Below, in pieces: positions 56,263 to 64,000 of a stretch of 64,000 nucleotides of DNA (the stretch's first letter is position 1; each line of letters opens with the position of its first letter). Where the stretch lies: NCBI RefSeq assembly GCF_051020985.1, contig NC_135000.1, positions 1,178,001 to 1,242,000 on the forward strand, written 5' to 3'. The position numbers and the translations under genes are program-made. The notes under the pieces are model-generated. The model saw only the letters and a list, made by a program, of their open reading frames with translations, did not search any database and was not told the DNA's origin. Origin of the DNA: Nomia melanderi. Lineage: Eukaryota > Arthropoda > Insecta > Hymenoptera > Halictidae.

Positions 56263-56351
56263 CGGCCGAGTGCAGCGACGCGCCGAAGAAGAAAGGGTTC
56301 TTCAAGGGTTTCTGGAAGAGGTCGCGGCATTACTCGCTGGAAAACCAATAG
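56263..56351 (+). CDS. C-terminal coding exon with basic aromatic tail
   Basis: Seen: acceptor tgacctttctgtttcag ends at 56262. In the phase set by the exon at 23398-23466 the frame reads A-AECSDAPKKKG, then FFKGFWKRSRHYSLENQ, and stops at TAG 56349-56351. The tail KKKGFFKGFWKRSRHYS is strongly basic with regularly placed Phe/Trp, like a membrane- or partner-binding C-terminal motif; RSRHYS could be a basophilic kinase site (inference). Family unknown to me. The high GC and the matching phase across a 32.8-kb gap are the best evidence of coding. A longer open frame from a GTG at 56270 (frame +1) lacks this protein-like character. Confidence 0.62.
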
Positions 56352-56483
56352 CCCAGGTGCGGCAGGTTGACGGGCCAGCAACGGCACAGGCACGTGTCGA
56401 GGCAACAGCAGCACTCTTACCGGCAGCAACGCGTCGCCACCGACACCCTGGCGAACAGTCCTTGCTGCTGCGTCGTCCAGTAG
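56352..56483 (+). other. Open 43-codon extension after the TAG (possible readthrough or 3' UTR)
   Basis: After TAG at 56349-56351 the same frame stays open for 43 codons to a second TAG at 56481-56483. The extension reads in part RHVSRQQQHSYRQQRVATD and then LANSPCCCVVQ, Gln/Arg-rich with a terminal Cys cluster. The overlapping +1 frame continues open and Ser/Asp/Cys-rich (…SIDPSGSTCDGDSDD…) to a stop at about 56650. The GC-rich, codon-like character ends only there. It may be translated by stop-codon readthrough or an alternative splice form, or be an unusually GC-rich 3' UTR. The stop context is CAA TAG C. Confidence 0.3.
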
Positions 56484-56822
56484 CGAATCTCGATCGAATC
56501 CCGGAGGACAACGCCGGTCTCCCTCCTCGCGCGGTTCCATCGACCCATCAGGATCAACTTGCGATGGCGACAGCGACGATCCCTGCGACTGCGACCACTC
56601 CGACTTCGAGATCGTGCGTCCGTCACACCGACACCGAGACCCGAACCTCTAGACCCAGAGTTCGAGGGAACGTGTACCACTTTTTGCCACGGGTAAATCC
56701 ACTTTTCCGTAAGCCTTTCAGTTTCGACCGACTGTACCTATCATCAGTTTCTTCTATCGCGTTTAGCCTCGGCTTCCGTTTCTTTTCCCGCGACCAGGAA
56801 ACGACTAGCAGTATTCCGAAGG
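56484..56822 (+). other. GC-rich probable 3' UTR proximal segment
   Basis: This is unique sequence between the end of the terminal exon's open frame and the subrepeat element at 56823. The first 170 nt are GC-rich and open in one frame. The rest falls in GC and contains a donor-like GGGTAAAT near 56690. I see no polyadenylation signal that can be singled out. Confidence 0.3.
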
Positions 56823-57295
56823 CCATCGTACACGTTGAAACCTGCGGAGATAGGTTTGAGTCTCCCAAAGTTTCACGATACATGATGCACTCGAACAGAA
56901 AGTGAAAAATCCTCGAACCTTTCACTTGTAACGATGGGTTCGAGTTTTTCAAAGTGTCTTGGTACATGTTGTGCTCAAACAGAAAGCGAAAAATACTCGA
57001 ACCCATCACTTGTAACGATGGGTTTGAGTTTTTCGAAGTTTCATGATACGTGATGCACTCGAACGGGAAGTGAAAAGTACTGGAACCCATCGCTTGTAGC
57101 GATGGGTTTGAAACTTTCAGAGTCTCATGGTACATATTGCACTCAAACAAAAAGGTTGAAACCCATTGTAGGTAGCGATGAGTTTGAGTCTTCCAAAGTT
57201 TTATGATACATGTTGCACTTGAACAAAAAGTGAAAAAGGCTCAAACCCATCGCTTGTAGCGATGCCTGCATCAACGCATGTTTCAGCGTGTATGG
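56823..57295. mobile_element. Element with ~85-bp internal subrepeats, copy 2
   Basis: Ends CCATCGTACACGTTGAAAC and GTTTCAGCGTGTATGG. It has the same order of subrepeats as 40830-41304 and the same orientation. It lies just after the terminal coding exon, so probably in the 3' UTR. Confidence 0.8.
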
Positions 57296-58089
57296 AGGAC
57301 CTTAAGGGGTTGCTTTCGAAAAGTAAGTTACACTCAGATGAGGAAGGGTGGAATATTTAATGTTTCAGGATGTTCTTTTTTACCTGAATTTAATTTGCAG
57401 AATATTCTTCTAGGCGATCCTCATTTTTTCTTGGTTAATATATTTTATATATAATTACATAATTTCTGTATATGCATAATCTCTTGGATATAGCTTTAGA
57501 TCTTGTATGTCTTCGCTGAAAGTTTCAGTTTGAAATGGTTCGTTGTTATATTGTTTTTTTCAAGGTTTTGTTCTATTTATTGGGAAATATCGAAATTGCG
57601 AGATTTATTAATTAAATAGATTCTCCTAGGGAGAATGTTGTTATTTGATATAGAAGTTGAATTGTTTATGAATTGGAAGACTTTGATGTTAATGGACTCG
57701 ATATTTTATTGACAGAATATAATTCAATCACGACGATCTGTCATATCTAAAATAAAAAATTACAAGCAAGTAATTTAATTATTCAAATAACAGATCAATT
57801 TATAGTTTTCTTCTTTCCTAGTGTTCTAGTGTTTTACACATAATCTTCTTAGGCAAATTGTTTGTAACGTTTCAAAAAATCATCCTTAAATAGTTTACCA
57901 TAGAATGAAAGACAAATGCAACATCAAGAATATGATTTCTGTCGACAACACTCTCCTCATTTTCTCTTATTTTCTTTACAATCAACTTACAAAAATCAAT
58001 ATTTATCTAATTTATAAACAAACAAAACTTTCGATAAAATTTGAATGAAGTTGCTTTTGGAACATTTACATAATCATTACTAAAATCAT

Positions 58090-58470
58090 TATTTGAGCCC
58101 CTCAATGAGCAAATCGATAACTCCACAAGACAAAAAGTAGAGAAAAGTGATGCAACAGTTATATATTAATTGTTAAAATTTCTCTTTAACTGCAAAATCA
58201 AATAATCATTGTAGAATACATTTTACTTTACTATTACAGATGTAGTTTAGATCTATGAAACATTTAAAATGCATAAAGTAATTTATTCTTGAAGTAATTT
58301 TTATTATCATTGCAATTTTTACACGGCCTAAAAGACTTTTCATTATTTCATGGTACCACACCCTGTTCTAATTTTTATTTCAAATACATAAACTTAAGAA
58401 CCAATAAAACGCTTTAGTGATAAAATTTTTAAAACTCAAAAACTGGAATTAATCGATTCAGCCAGAACTC
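58090..58470. repeat. Dispersed repeat copy with inverted ends
   Basis: gagcccctcaatgagcaaat cgataactcca at the left; aaaactggaattaatcgatt cagcc at the right. Interior as at 15180-15460 (ttatttcatggtaccacacc). Confidence 0.6.
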
Positions 58471-58481
58471 TAATTTCAAAA

Positions 58482-58703
58482 TTAACACTAAAACTACCAA
58501 GCAGTTAAATTGATCACAAAATTCCTCTATAAAAACTCCAGGAATGCCTCTATCGAGACTGCAATCGATTCACAATTCATTATACGTATTCCTAAATCAA
58601 TTTCTCTAACAATTTCTCACATCAAAACATCTGTTATCTTTTCAATAATTGCAAAATGAAGAAATCAGGAATAAGTCATTTTGTCTGGTAGTTTCAGTGT
58701 TAA
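58482..58703 (+). mobile_element. T7 TTAA element
   Basis: TTAACACTAAAACTACCAAG … AAGTCATTTTGTCTGGTAGT then TTCAGTGTTAA. 222 bp. Confidence 0.85.
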
Positions 58704-58947
58704 ATATAACCCCTTCCATACGACGACTGAGACTCATGATGAAGATTTCTGGATCAATTTACCAAAACTCAATGTTGTTCATCTCCCACGAATCAAAGCA
58801 AAAATCTATTTTGCTATTATTAATGTATTATCTTCAAATGAAATTTCCACTTGAAGTAGAACAGAAAATTTTGTTACATTTCTTCAAACTGTCGATAGTA
58901 GCTACACGTGTTCAATAACGAAAGTAAATAATACGCCAAAGGGTTAA
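58704..58947. mobile_element. T3-like TTAA element next to T7
   Basis: ATATAACCCCTTCCATACGA then CGACTGAGACTCATGATG; right AATACGCCAAAGGGTTAA. About 244 bp. Left TTAA lost. Confidence 0.65.
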
Positions 58948-59034
58948 TTATTAGATATTTGAAAAAATCTTGGAAATAAATAATAACAGGCGATAAGTTC
59001 CAAGCAAGTGTAACTTACTTTTCGAAGGTCCCCA

Positions 59035-59410
59035 GTAAATACACGCGTCATCGATGGGATCGAACGGTCCGTTCGCACAACTAGACACTAGCCGTGATAG
59101 AGGCTCGCTCTTCCAGGCTGCGCGCGAGTGCTGAAACGGTTAGGTCTCGAGCTAACCGTACGACGTTTCAACTGCGTTCGCTTTCCCAGATAATCGCGTT
59201 CGAAATAAGGTCGACCGGTTGATTCGCAGTGCCAGGAAAACGCACCGACACCACCCCTGCCTCGTCGCGTTCGAGGCAGCACCTTTCTCTTTCGTTCTCA
59301 TCTTCCGTTCTACCGTTTTCCGTTTTTCTTTTCTTTTCACACGCTACACGAAGAGATTCTAGGTAATCGTTTGCTTTCAGAGGCACTACGTTGGATGACC
59401 TTGACCTTAA
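59035..59410. other. GC-rich unique segment
   Basis: High-GC DNA with overlapping minus-strand frames (59088-59413), Arg-rich. No splice support. It may be part of a 3' UTR or a regulatory island. Confidence 0.3.
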
Positions 59411-59499
59411 CACTTTTTGTCGAGGACATTACTCTGAATTGCTTTTCCTAGTAACTTCTGTTTACTCGTTCTAGTGACTGGTGGTCTGTTATGGTTTTC

Positions 59500-59990
59500 G
59501 AGGTATTTGTAAATAAGTGATTTTGCTGGTATATGTCATTTCTTCGACATTCGTGGAAAAATCTCTCGTGGTCTGTATAGTTTTTGAGATATTTGTAAAG
59601 AAATGGTTTTGGTGGTTTCTCGTGAGTATTTGTGAAAAATGGTTCTGGCGGTATATGTAATCTTTTACGTTTTGGTGGTTTCTTGTGATTTTTGAAGTAT
59701 TGTGAAAACGTTTCTGGCGGTCTGCATAGTTTTTGAGGTATTTGTAAAAAATGGTTTTGGTGGTATACGTAATCTTTTAGATATTCGTGGAAAAATGTCT
59801 CGTGGTCTGTATAGTTTTTGAGATATTTGTAAAGAAATGGTTTCGGTGGTTTCTTGTAATTTTTTAGGTATTTGTAAAAAATGATTCTGGTGGTCTGTAT
59901 AGATTTTGAGGTATTTGTAAAAAATGGTTTTGATGGTCTATATAGTACTTGAGATATTTGTAGAGAACGTTCCAGAATTTTGGTAAGAAG
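59500..59990 (+). repeat. ~43-48-bp minisatellite
   Basis: About ten drifting units of tggtctgtatagtttttgag + gtatttgtaaaaaatggttttgg. The order of unit variants (with and without atacgtaatcttttagatat tcgtgg) suggests a higher-order unit of about 150-240 bp. Confidence 0.85.
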
Positions 59991-59994
59991 AAGG

Positions 59995-61200
59995 AGCGTG
60001 GTTTAATAATAAAATAAGAAATATAAAAAAACGAAGTGGAAACATTATTGAGTGCTATCCACACGTGTGAAACGCAAGTATCATTAAATTTGCCAGTTGG
60101 CTAAAGAGCCAGTTGTAAATGTAACGTAGAGGAAAAGAAAGGAAAATAGAAATTTTGGTAATTGAAGATGTTTTTGGAAAAAGGATCTATGGATTCGTGA
60201 GGTCCTCCTTTGATAAATCGTGTAATTGTAAGTTAATCAACTATCATACGTTTAAGAATATTTTTGTAAAATTTCATTTTTATGACCTACGTAATTAATG
60301 ATTCAAACATATCAATCTAGTGAGGAAGCTAAAACTAACATTTCTAACGTGATTTATTCGATTCGTCATTTCATTTTAAACATTCTTAATTACTTCCAAT
60401 CAGTATACCCTACCGAGTTCGATGACCTTGGAATATATTTTCAAGGACACAAATGCAAATCACTAAAAAATATATTCAATATTACATGCAGATTATAAAA
60501 AGATTATAAACTGTGTTTAGCATTTGTTATTAATAATAAATTGAATAATTAAGCCGTTCATTGATTGCATTAGTTAACAGCACAAAACAAACGGTCCAGA
60601 AAAATAATGTAATGTACACATCGATTTTTCAAATTTTCCTTTACATGCAAAATCGAATGCATCGAATAACATATCCTTGAAATAATCTTCATTATTATTA
60701 CAATCTCTGTATGAAAGGAATTCTTATTTTCTCCTTGCACCAAACCCAATAACAAATGCATATTAAACATTAAATTGAATGTCGATTGAACCCTTTGGCA
60801 ACAAATTCAAACAAGTTCAAAAAGGTGAGAACCTGATCAACCAGATTAACCAGTTTATTCAACAGCCGTATCAACCATCAATTATACTCACTCTCTATCT
60901 ATTAACAAATCCAAGTACTCGTCAAACGTAACCTCACTTCAACCTAATCGTAACCCACAACTAGAAAGAATACATAACGCGCTAAAAATATTTCCACGAA
61001 CATCCACGAGTATCTCGAAAACTATAATAGACCACCGATTAGGTCTATTAGGTTATCAGGAAGAGTAACTCAGAACCGTGACCTTGACTATACGGATCAA
61101 GGTTAAGGTCAGCGCCGCGACGTGTCCCTGAAAGTAAATATTTACCGATTCCAGATAACGAAGTATTAATTATCTCGTATCCGATACAGTCCGTATATTT
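59995..61200. other. Unique DNA, no gene supported
   Basis: AT-rich with a dispersed-repeat-like piece at 60545-60760 (agccgttcattgattgcatt … ttctccttgcaccaaaccca). A moderately GC-rich tail begins at about 61070. No coding exon or polyadenylation site can be singled out. Confidence 0.35.
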
Positions 61201-61237
61201 TATAACGTCGTCGACGTTGTGCGTAGACGATGCGACG

Positions 61238-61261
61238 ACGACGAACGGATCCGTTCGTCGT
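61238..61261. other. Perfect 24-bp palindrome centred on GGATCC
   Basis: Twelve bases read identically on both strands around the axis 61249/61250 (half-site ACGACGAACGGA), with additional outer matching TGCGA/TCGCA. It could bind a dimeric protein or form a cruciform. Function unknown. Confidence 0.8.
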
Positions 61262-61299
61262 ATCGCAGCCAAACACACACAAAAACAAAGCCACACTAC

Positions 61300-61325
61300 A
61301 TACAGACACACACACACACACAGAA
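61300..61325. repeat. (CA)n microsatellite
   Basis: An acacacacacacacaca run lies within caaacacacacaaaaacaaa … cagacacacacacacacaca. Confidence 0.9.
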
Positions 61326-61621
61326 AGCGCACGACTCGTTATCTATCATCGATACGATTGATATTTCCTGGAAACTGTCATACGTCTCCGCTCTCTTCTA
61401 TTATATTTTTCCCCTTTCTGTCTTTTTTTTTTATTTATCGCGATATCGCCTCCTCGTTGTTAAGCATTACCATTACTATTATTTCTGCGAATTGTTTTTC
61501 CTCTAATATTATCCTTATCGTTTATTACTATTTCTCCATCGAGCACACCCGGTACATTACGTTGCGTTTCTGATCCTCGCTGTCGACGTACGTCGTACGA
61601 CCGTCGTCGTTATTGTTAACA

Positions 61622-61795
61622 TTCTTCTTCTTCTTCTTCTTATTATTATTATTAATATTATTATTTATTATTGTCCTTATTATTATTATTACTATTACTA
61701 TTATTATTTCTATTATGATTATTTATTATCACCGTTCTTGTTGTTGTTGTTGTCGTTGACGTTGTTGTTATCGTTGGCGTTGTTACACTCGTTAT
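61622..61795. repeat. Trinucleotide microsatellite cluster (CTT/ATT/GTT)
   Basis: Successive ttcttcttcttcttctt, attattattattaatatt, ttattattattactattact and gttgttgttgttgtcgttg tracts. Confidence 0.9.
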
Positions 61796-61831
61796 TATGA
61801 TTTCCCCGCATCTCGATACTCACACGGATAC

Positions 61832-61915
61832 ATACTTACATATACCTATACATATACATATACATATTCATATATACATATATACATATATACATATATA
61901 CATACGTACACGCAC
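61832..61915. repeat. (TATACA)n / ACACAC microsatellite
   Basis: atacatatacatatacatat and tatatacatatatacatata, then acgtacacgcacacacgtgt. Confidence 0.9.
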
Positions 61916-62077
61916 ACACGTGTATATTCACACCTATACACACTAACCGTAACGATTTCTCGCACGCGCTGCATACGCGTTTACGCGAGCCGTGTTGGTT
62001 CGTCAGCCAAAAATACAGAAAAGAAAGAAAGATAGAAAAAGAAAGAAGGAAAATAAAACGTTCGTGCACAAAACGGG

Positions 62078-62135
62078 GTTCAGAGGGTGGGCTGGGGAGG
62101 GGGGAAAGGGGGGGTAGGGGGTGGGTTGGGGGGAA
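62078..62135 (+). other. G-run tract, potential G-quadruplex
   Basis: At least seven runs of three or more G separated by one to six bases (ggctggggaggggggaaagg then gggggtagggggtgggttgg and gggg). It fits the standard quadruplex-forming pattern on the + strand, and would be in the RNA if this is transcribed with the upstream gene. Confidence 0.75.
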
Positions 62136-62139
62136 AGAA

Positions 62140-63080
62140 GAAAGCAGAAAAGATCTGTCTCACGGAATGGCAAACGATTATTATTACGATTCTAACTAAC
62201 GAATTACTTACTATTATTGATAATCGGTATTATTATTATTAAATAACACACACGTAATATTATATAAACGGTATACATACATTATAGATGATCGAGATTA
62301 TATAGCTGAATAATATTAAACGGGAAACATGGCGGGCGATTAATGGTCGGCGCTGAAACTAACGCGGGGAACGGGCGGCTCGTGTCCCGAGCCGTTCTTT
62401 TTTTTAGAAGATAATTTTCGAGCTCGTAGAGTGTTTCACGGTTTCCTCGGGTAATCGACGAGGGAAACGTGAAAACGCAAGAAAATCGGAATAAAGAGGA
62501 ACAGAAACAGAAATGGGGGAAACGAGAGAAGGTCGATCGTACCGGAGAAGTCGCTTGAATGCCAAAGACCGCCTCGAGGTGTGTTCAGTTTTAATCCTTG
62601 TACAGACGTACGGTATTTAATAATTCGTCGGGAGGAGAAAAAAAAAGAGGAGAAAGAAACACGACGAAATACCTTTTTTTTTCCGTTCGACCCTGTCTCG
62701 ACGGATCTCGGGCGCAACAAGCAGCGGTCGGTTCCCTCGAGAAACTTCATTTCCCTTCCGGCGAACCGAACGACACCGCAGGAACGCGTTTCTCGTCCTT
62801 TCTGTACAGAGGCAAACGATCGAGGGGAAAACAGGGAGGAGGCTCTTCCTGAACGGAGGACGCGCCGGTGGAGATAGAAGTGGGATGGGGCCGGACGAGG
62901 AATAGAAACTACACGACCACAATTTTAAAACGCATAGATTTTGATATATACGTAAAGTACGCCTTTCAGAAGTTCGCTGGTTATTTGGAAGCTAAAACTG
63001 CACCGAGCGAAGCTGAATTTTCTCGCTGTGTTGAGCACTGTAGGGAGGAGGATGGCACACTTTTTGGGTTAACTTCTTTT
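62140..63080. other. Unique segment with GC-rich core
   Basis: From 62330 to 62900 the DNA is GC-rich (atggcgggcgattaatggtc, aacgcggggaacgggcggct). Overlapping 84-104-codon frames occur on both strands (for example 62581-62877 +, 62617-62922 -), all Arg/Lys- or Phe/Ser-rich. No splice-delimited exon. Possible UTR or promoter of an adjacent gene. Confidence 0.3.
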
Positions 63081-63084
63081 TAGG

Positions 63085-63360
63085 TTAGAATCCCTTGCCT
63101 TACGGTTTGTTCCGATTCGAGGGTTACTACTTGCGCTATTTATTTCTTCTTTGTGGGTACAGTTGTTACGAAGAAGAGTGTTGCAGGTTTAATTACGTTC
63201 GTTTGTGAAAATAAGAAAATTAATTTGGTTACGAGACGACAGGTTTAGAAAGTGATCTAATCGAATTGTGAAGAGAAGCTGTAGAGTTATACGAAGTATT
63301 AAAAGATAGAACATTTAACTGACAATAATGTATGAAGTCATTTCCAGTCAAGGGGTTGAA
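63085..63360. mobile_element. T3-like TTAA element, degraded
   Basis: Left TTAGAATCCCTTGCCTTACG; right CATTTCCAGTCAAGGGGTTG A. The interior is not clearly T3. Confidence 0.35.
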
Positions 63361-63364
63361 CGAA

Positions 63365-63575
63365 CTATTACGTCGTGAATATCATTGATACCTAAGGGAA
63401 AATGAAATATGTTTATGAAAACGAATACATGTGGGAAGAATAGTTGGATAGGTCGCTGTGCAGGATTCAGGGTATCACTAGAAACGATTGAAAAGATAAA
63501 TATTTGATCATTCATTATGAGATCGGGCCATCTCACCCGAAATTACTCTAAATTATAATTGTTTTCAGGTACTTA
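63365..63575. repeat. Copy of the interior of the 21849-22474 element
   Basis: gaagaatagttggataggtc, gagatcgggccatctcaccc, gaaattactctaaattataa correspond to the same order at 22300-22430. Confidence 0.6.
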
Positions 63576-63635
63576 ACCCCGTTGTTTATTATGACGGGTC
63601 TAATTTGTTATTCTGGCAAAAATTGTATTATTGTA

Positions 63636-63670
63636 GCTATATATATATATATATATTTATATATATAATA
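63636..63670. repeat. (TA)n microsatellite
   Basis: tatatatatatatatattta run. Confidence 0.85.
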
Positions 63671-63825
63671 ATTATTATTATTAGTATTATTTTCTATTCT
63701 TTCAACTCTTCAAAACTACCGAGCAATTGTAGTTACTTTTTTCCAATTTCTTATAAAAATTAGAACAATACGTTCCTTCACATTCGAAGAGTCTGCTAGC
63801 TTTGTATCTGTGCAAATACACAAGT

Positions 63826-64000
63826 TTAACCCTTTGCACTTGAGAGGTGACTCTCACTCACCATTTGATTTGGTATACCAAAATTATAAAATTTTACATA
63901 CAATATTAAACTTGATATAATTTATAAATATGTGAAATATATAAACGATGACTTTATTTCTTAACTTATATATGTTCTATCATTCAGTTCGTCCAAAAAA
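63826..64000 (+). mobile_element. T1 TTAA element, cut by the window edge
   Basis: TTAACCCTTTGCACTTGAGA then GGTGACTCTCACTCACC. The right end would lie about 60-70 bp beyond the window. Confidence 0.85.

Larger units (their letters stand above)
57305..59033. mobile_element. Element with TCGAAAAGTAAGTTACAC inverted ends
   Basis: Left ggggttgctttcgaaaagta agttacact; right aagtgtaacttacttttcga aggtcccc: inverted TIRs of about 27 bp. The 1.7-kb interior is AT-rich and contains a dispersed-repeat copy (58090-58470), T7 and T3 but no transposase frame. Confidence 0.55.

Noticed and set aside
56270..56905. 211-codon open frame on + starting GTG
   Set aside because: It is out of phase with the upstream exon, has Ala/Arg/Thr-rich composition, and runs into the subrepeat element. 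The phase-consistent frame gives a more protein-like sequence.
56623..57150. 175-codon minus-strand frame with repeated MFECNMYHE-type units
   Set aside because: The repeats are a by-product of 85-bp DNA subrepeats whose length is near a multiple of three. The homologous element at 40830 shows the same artefact with a shorter frame.
59500..59990. CRISPR-like spaced repeats
   Set aside because: Spacers are themselves repeats; it is a minisatellite.
62376..62405. Stem CGGCTCG/CGAGCCG followed by a T run, terminator-like
   Set aside because: Rho-independent termination does not apply in nuclear DNA. Chance hairpin in a GC-rich segment.
62581..62922. Arg/Lys-rich frames on both strands as a nuclear protein
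   Set aside because: Purine-rich DNA produces complementary charged and Phe/Ser-rich frames; no start or splice context.
1..64000. tRNA, rRNA or snRNA genes
   Set aside because: No tRNA-like A/B box pairs in a cloverleaf context, and no rRNA-like or snRNA-like sequence was recognised by eye.

Overview
The window is eukaryotic nuclear DNA, most likely from an insect. It is AT-rich and gene-poor, saturated with short TTAA-flanked transposons, and carries a mitochondrial COI insert that reads only with the invertebrate mitochondrial code (TGA=Trp, AGA=Ser). A hymenopteran would fit the composition and repeat style, but nothing here proves it.

I can support only one host gene. It lies on the + strand and is represented by two coding exons: a 69-nt internal exon (23398-23466) and a C-terminal exon (56263-56351). 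The donor GTGAGT at 23467 and the acceptor at 56261-56262 are in compatible phase (phase 1), so they can be joined across an intron of about 32.8 kb. The joined C-terminus ends in a basic, aromatic tail (KKKGFFKGFWKRSRHYS...). I do not recognise the protein; earlier exons would lie in 1-23397 or upstream of the window. The part from 1 to 23397 looks intronic or intergenic.

Most of the window is transposon stratigraphy. At least twenty TTAA-flanked element families occur, labelled T1-T24 here for reference. Elements are typically 200-250 bp, with both ends at TTAA and imperfect terminal inverted repeats. Many families also carry a family-specific palindrome 15-40 bp inside the ends. T1 = GCACTCGAGAGG; T2 = CACGTTGACTGCCACG; T3 = CCCCTTGCCCTATGATT; T4 = CCCTTTGCGGACGAAG; T5 = CACGTTGAATGCC; T6 = CACATTGCGTACCGG; T7 = CACTAAAACTACCGAGCA; T8 = CCGTTTGAGTCCCACG; T9 = CACTATTCCTACCG; T10 is a short relative of T9; T11-T24 are rarer. 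T9 (13877-14760 and 46486-47349) keeps the decayed 3' end of a piggyBac-type transposase, with an RRWPL-x-x-FF motif and a C-terminal Cys-rich domain. This identifies the TTAA families as piggyBac-superfamily derivatives. They nest inside one another up to four certain levels (9381-10363) and also abut end to end sharing a single TTAA.

Other layers are: palindromic elements ending in CACCCTGTATA (1186-1916, about 2725-3590, about 27010-27380); Tc1/mariner fragments (44693-45253, 49863-50090); a LINE 3' coding fragment (about 51560-51850); a NUMT (53581-53716); two copies of an element with about 85-bp internal subrepeats (40830-41304, 56823-57295); minisatellites (23549-24052, 59500-59990); and an array of TACCCGAGTA-type repeats broken up by insertions (11785-15135).

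From about 59035 to 63060 the sequence has few TTAA elements, is more GC-rich and holds many simple repeats. It may be a long 3' UTR or the flank of a neighbouring gene, but no coding exon can be supported there. Islands of unique GC-rich DNA (near 10400-10950, 18030-18640, 29560-29840, 34490-34880, 37390-37790, 42075-42430) sit between transposon clusters.
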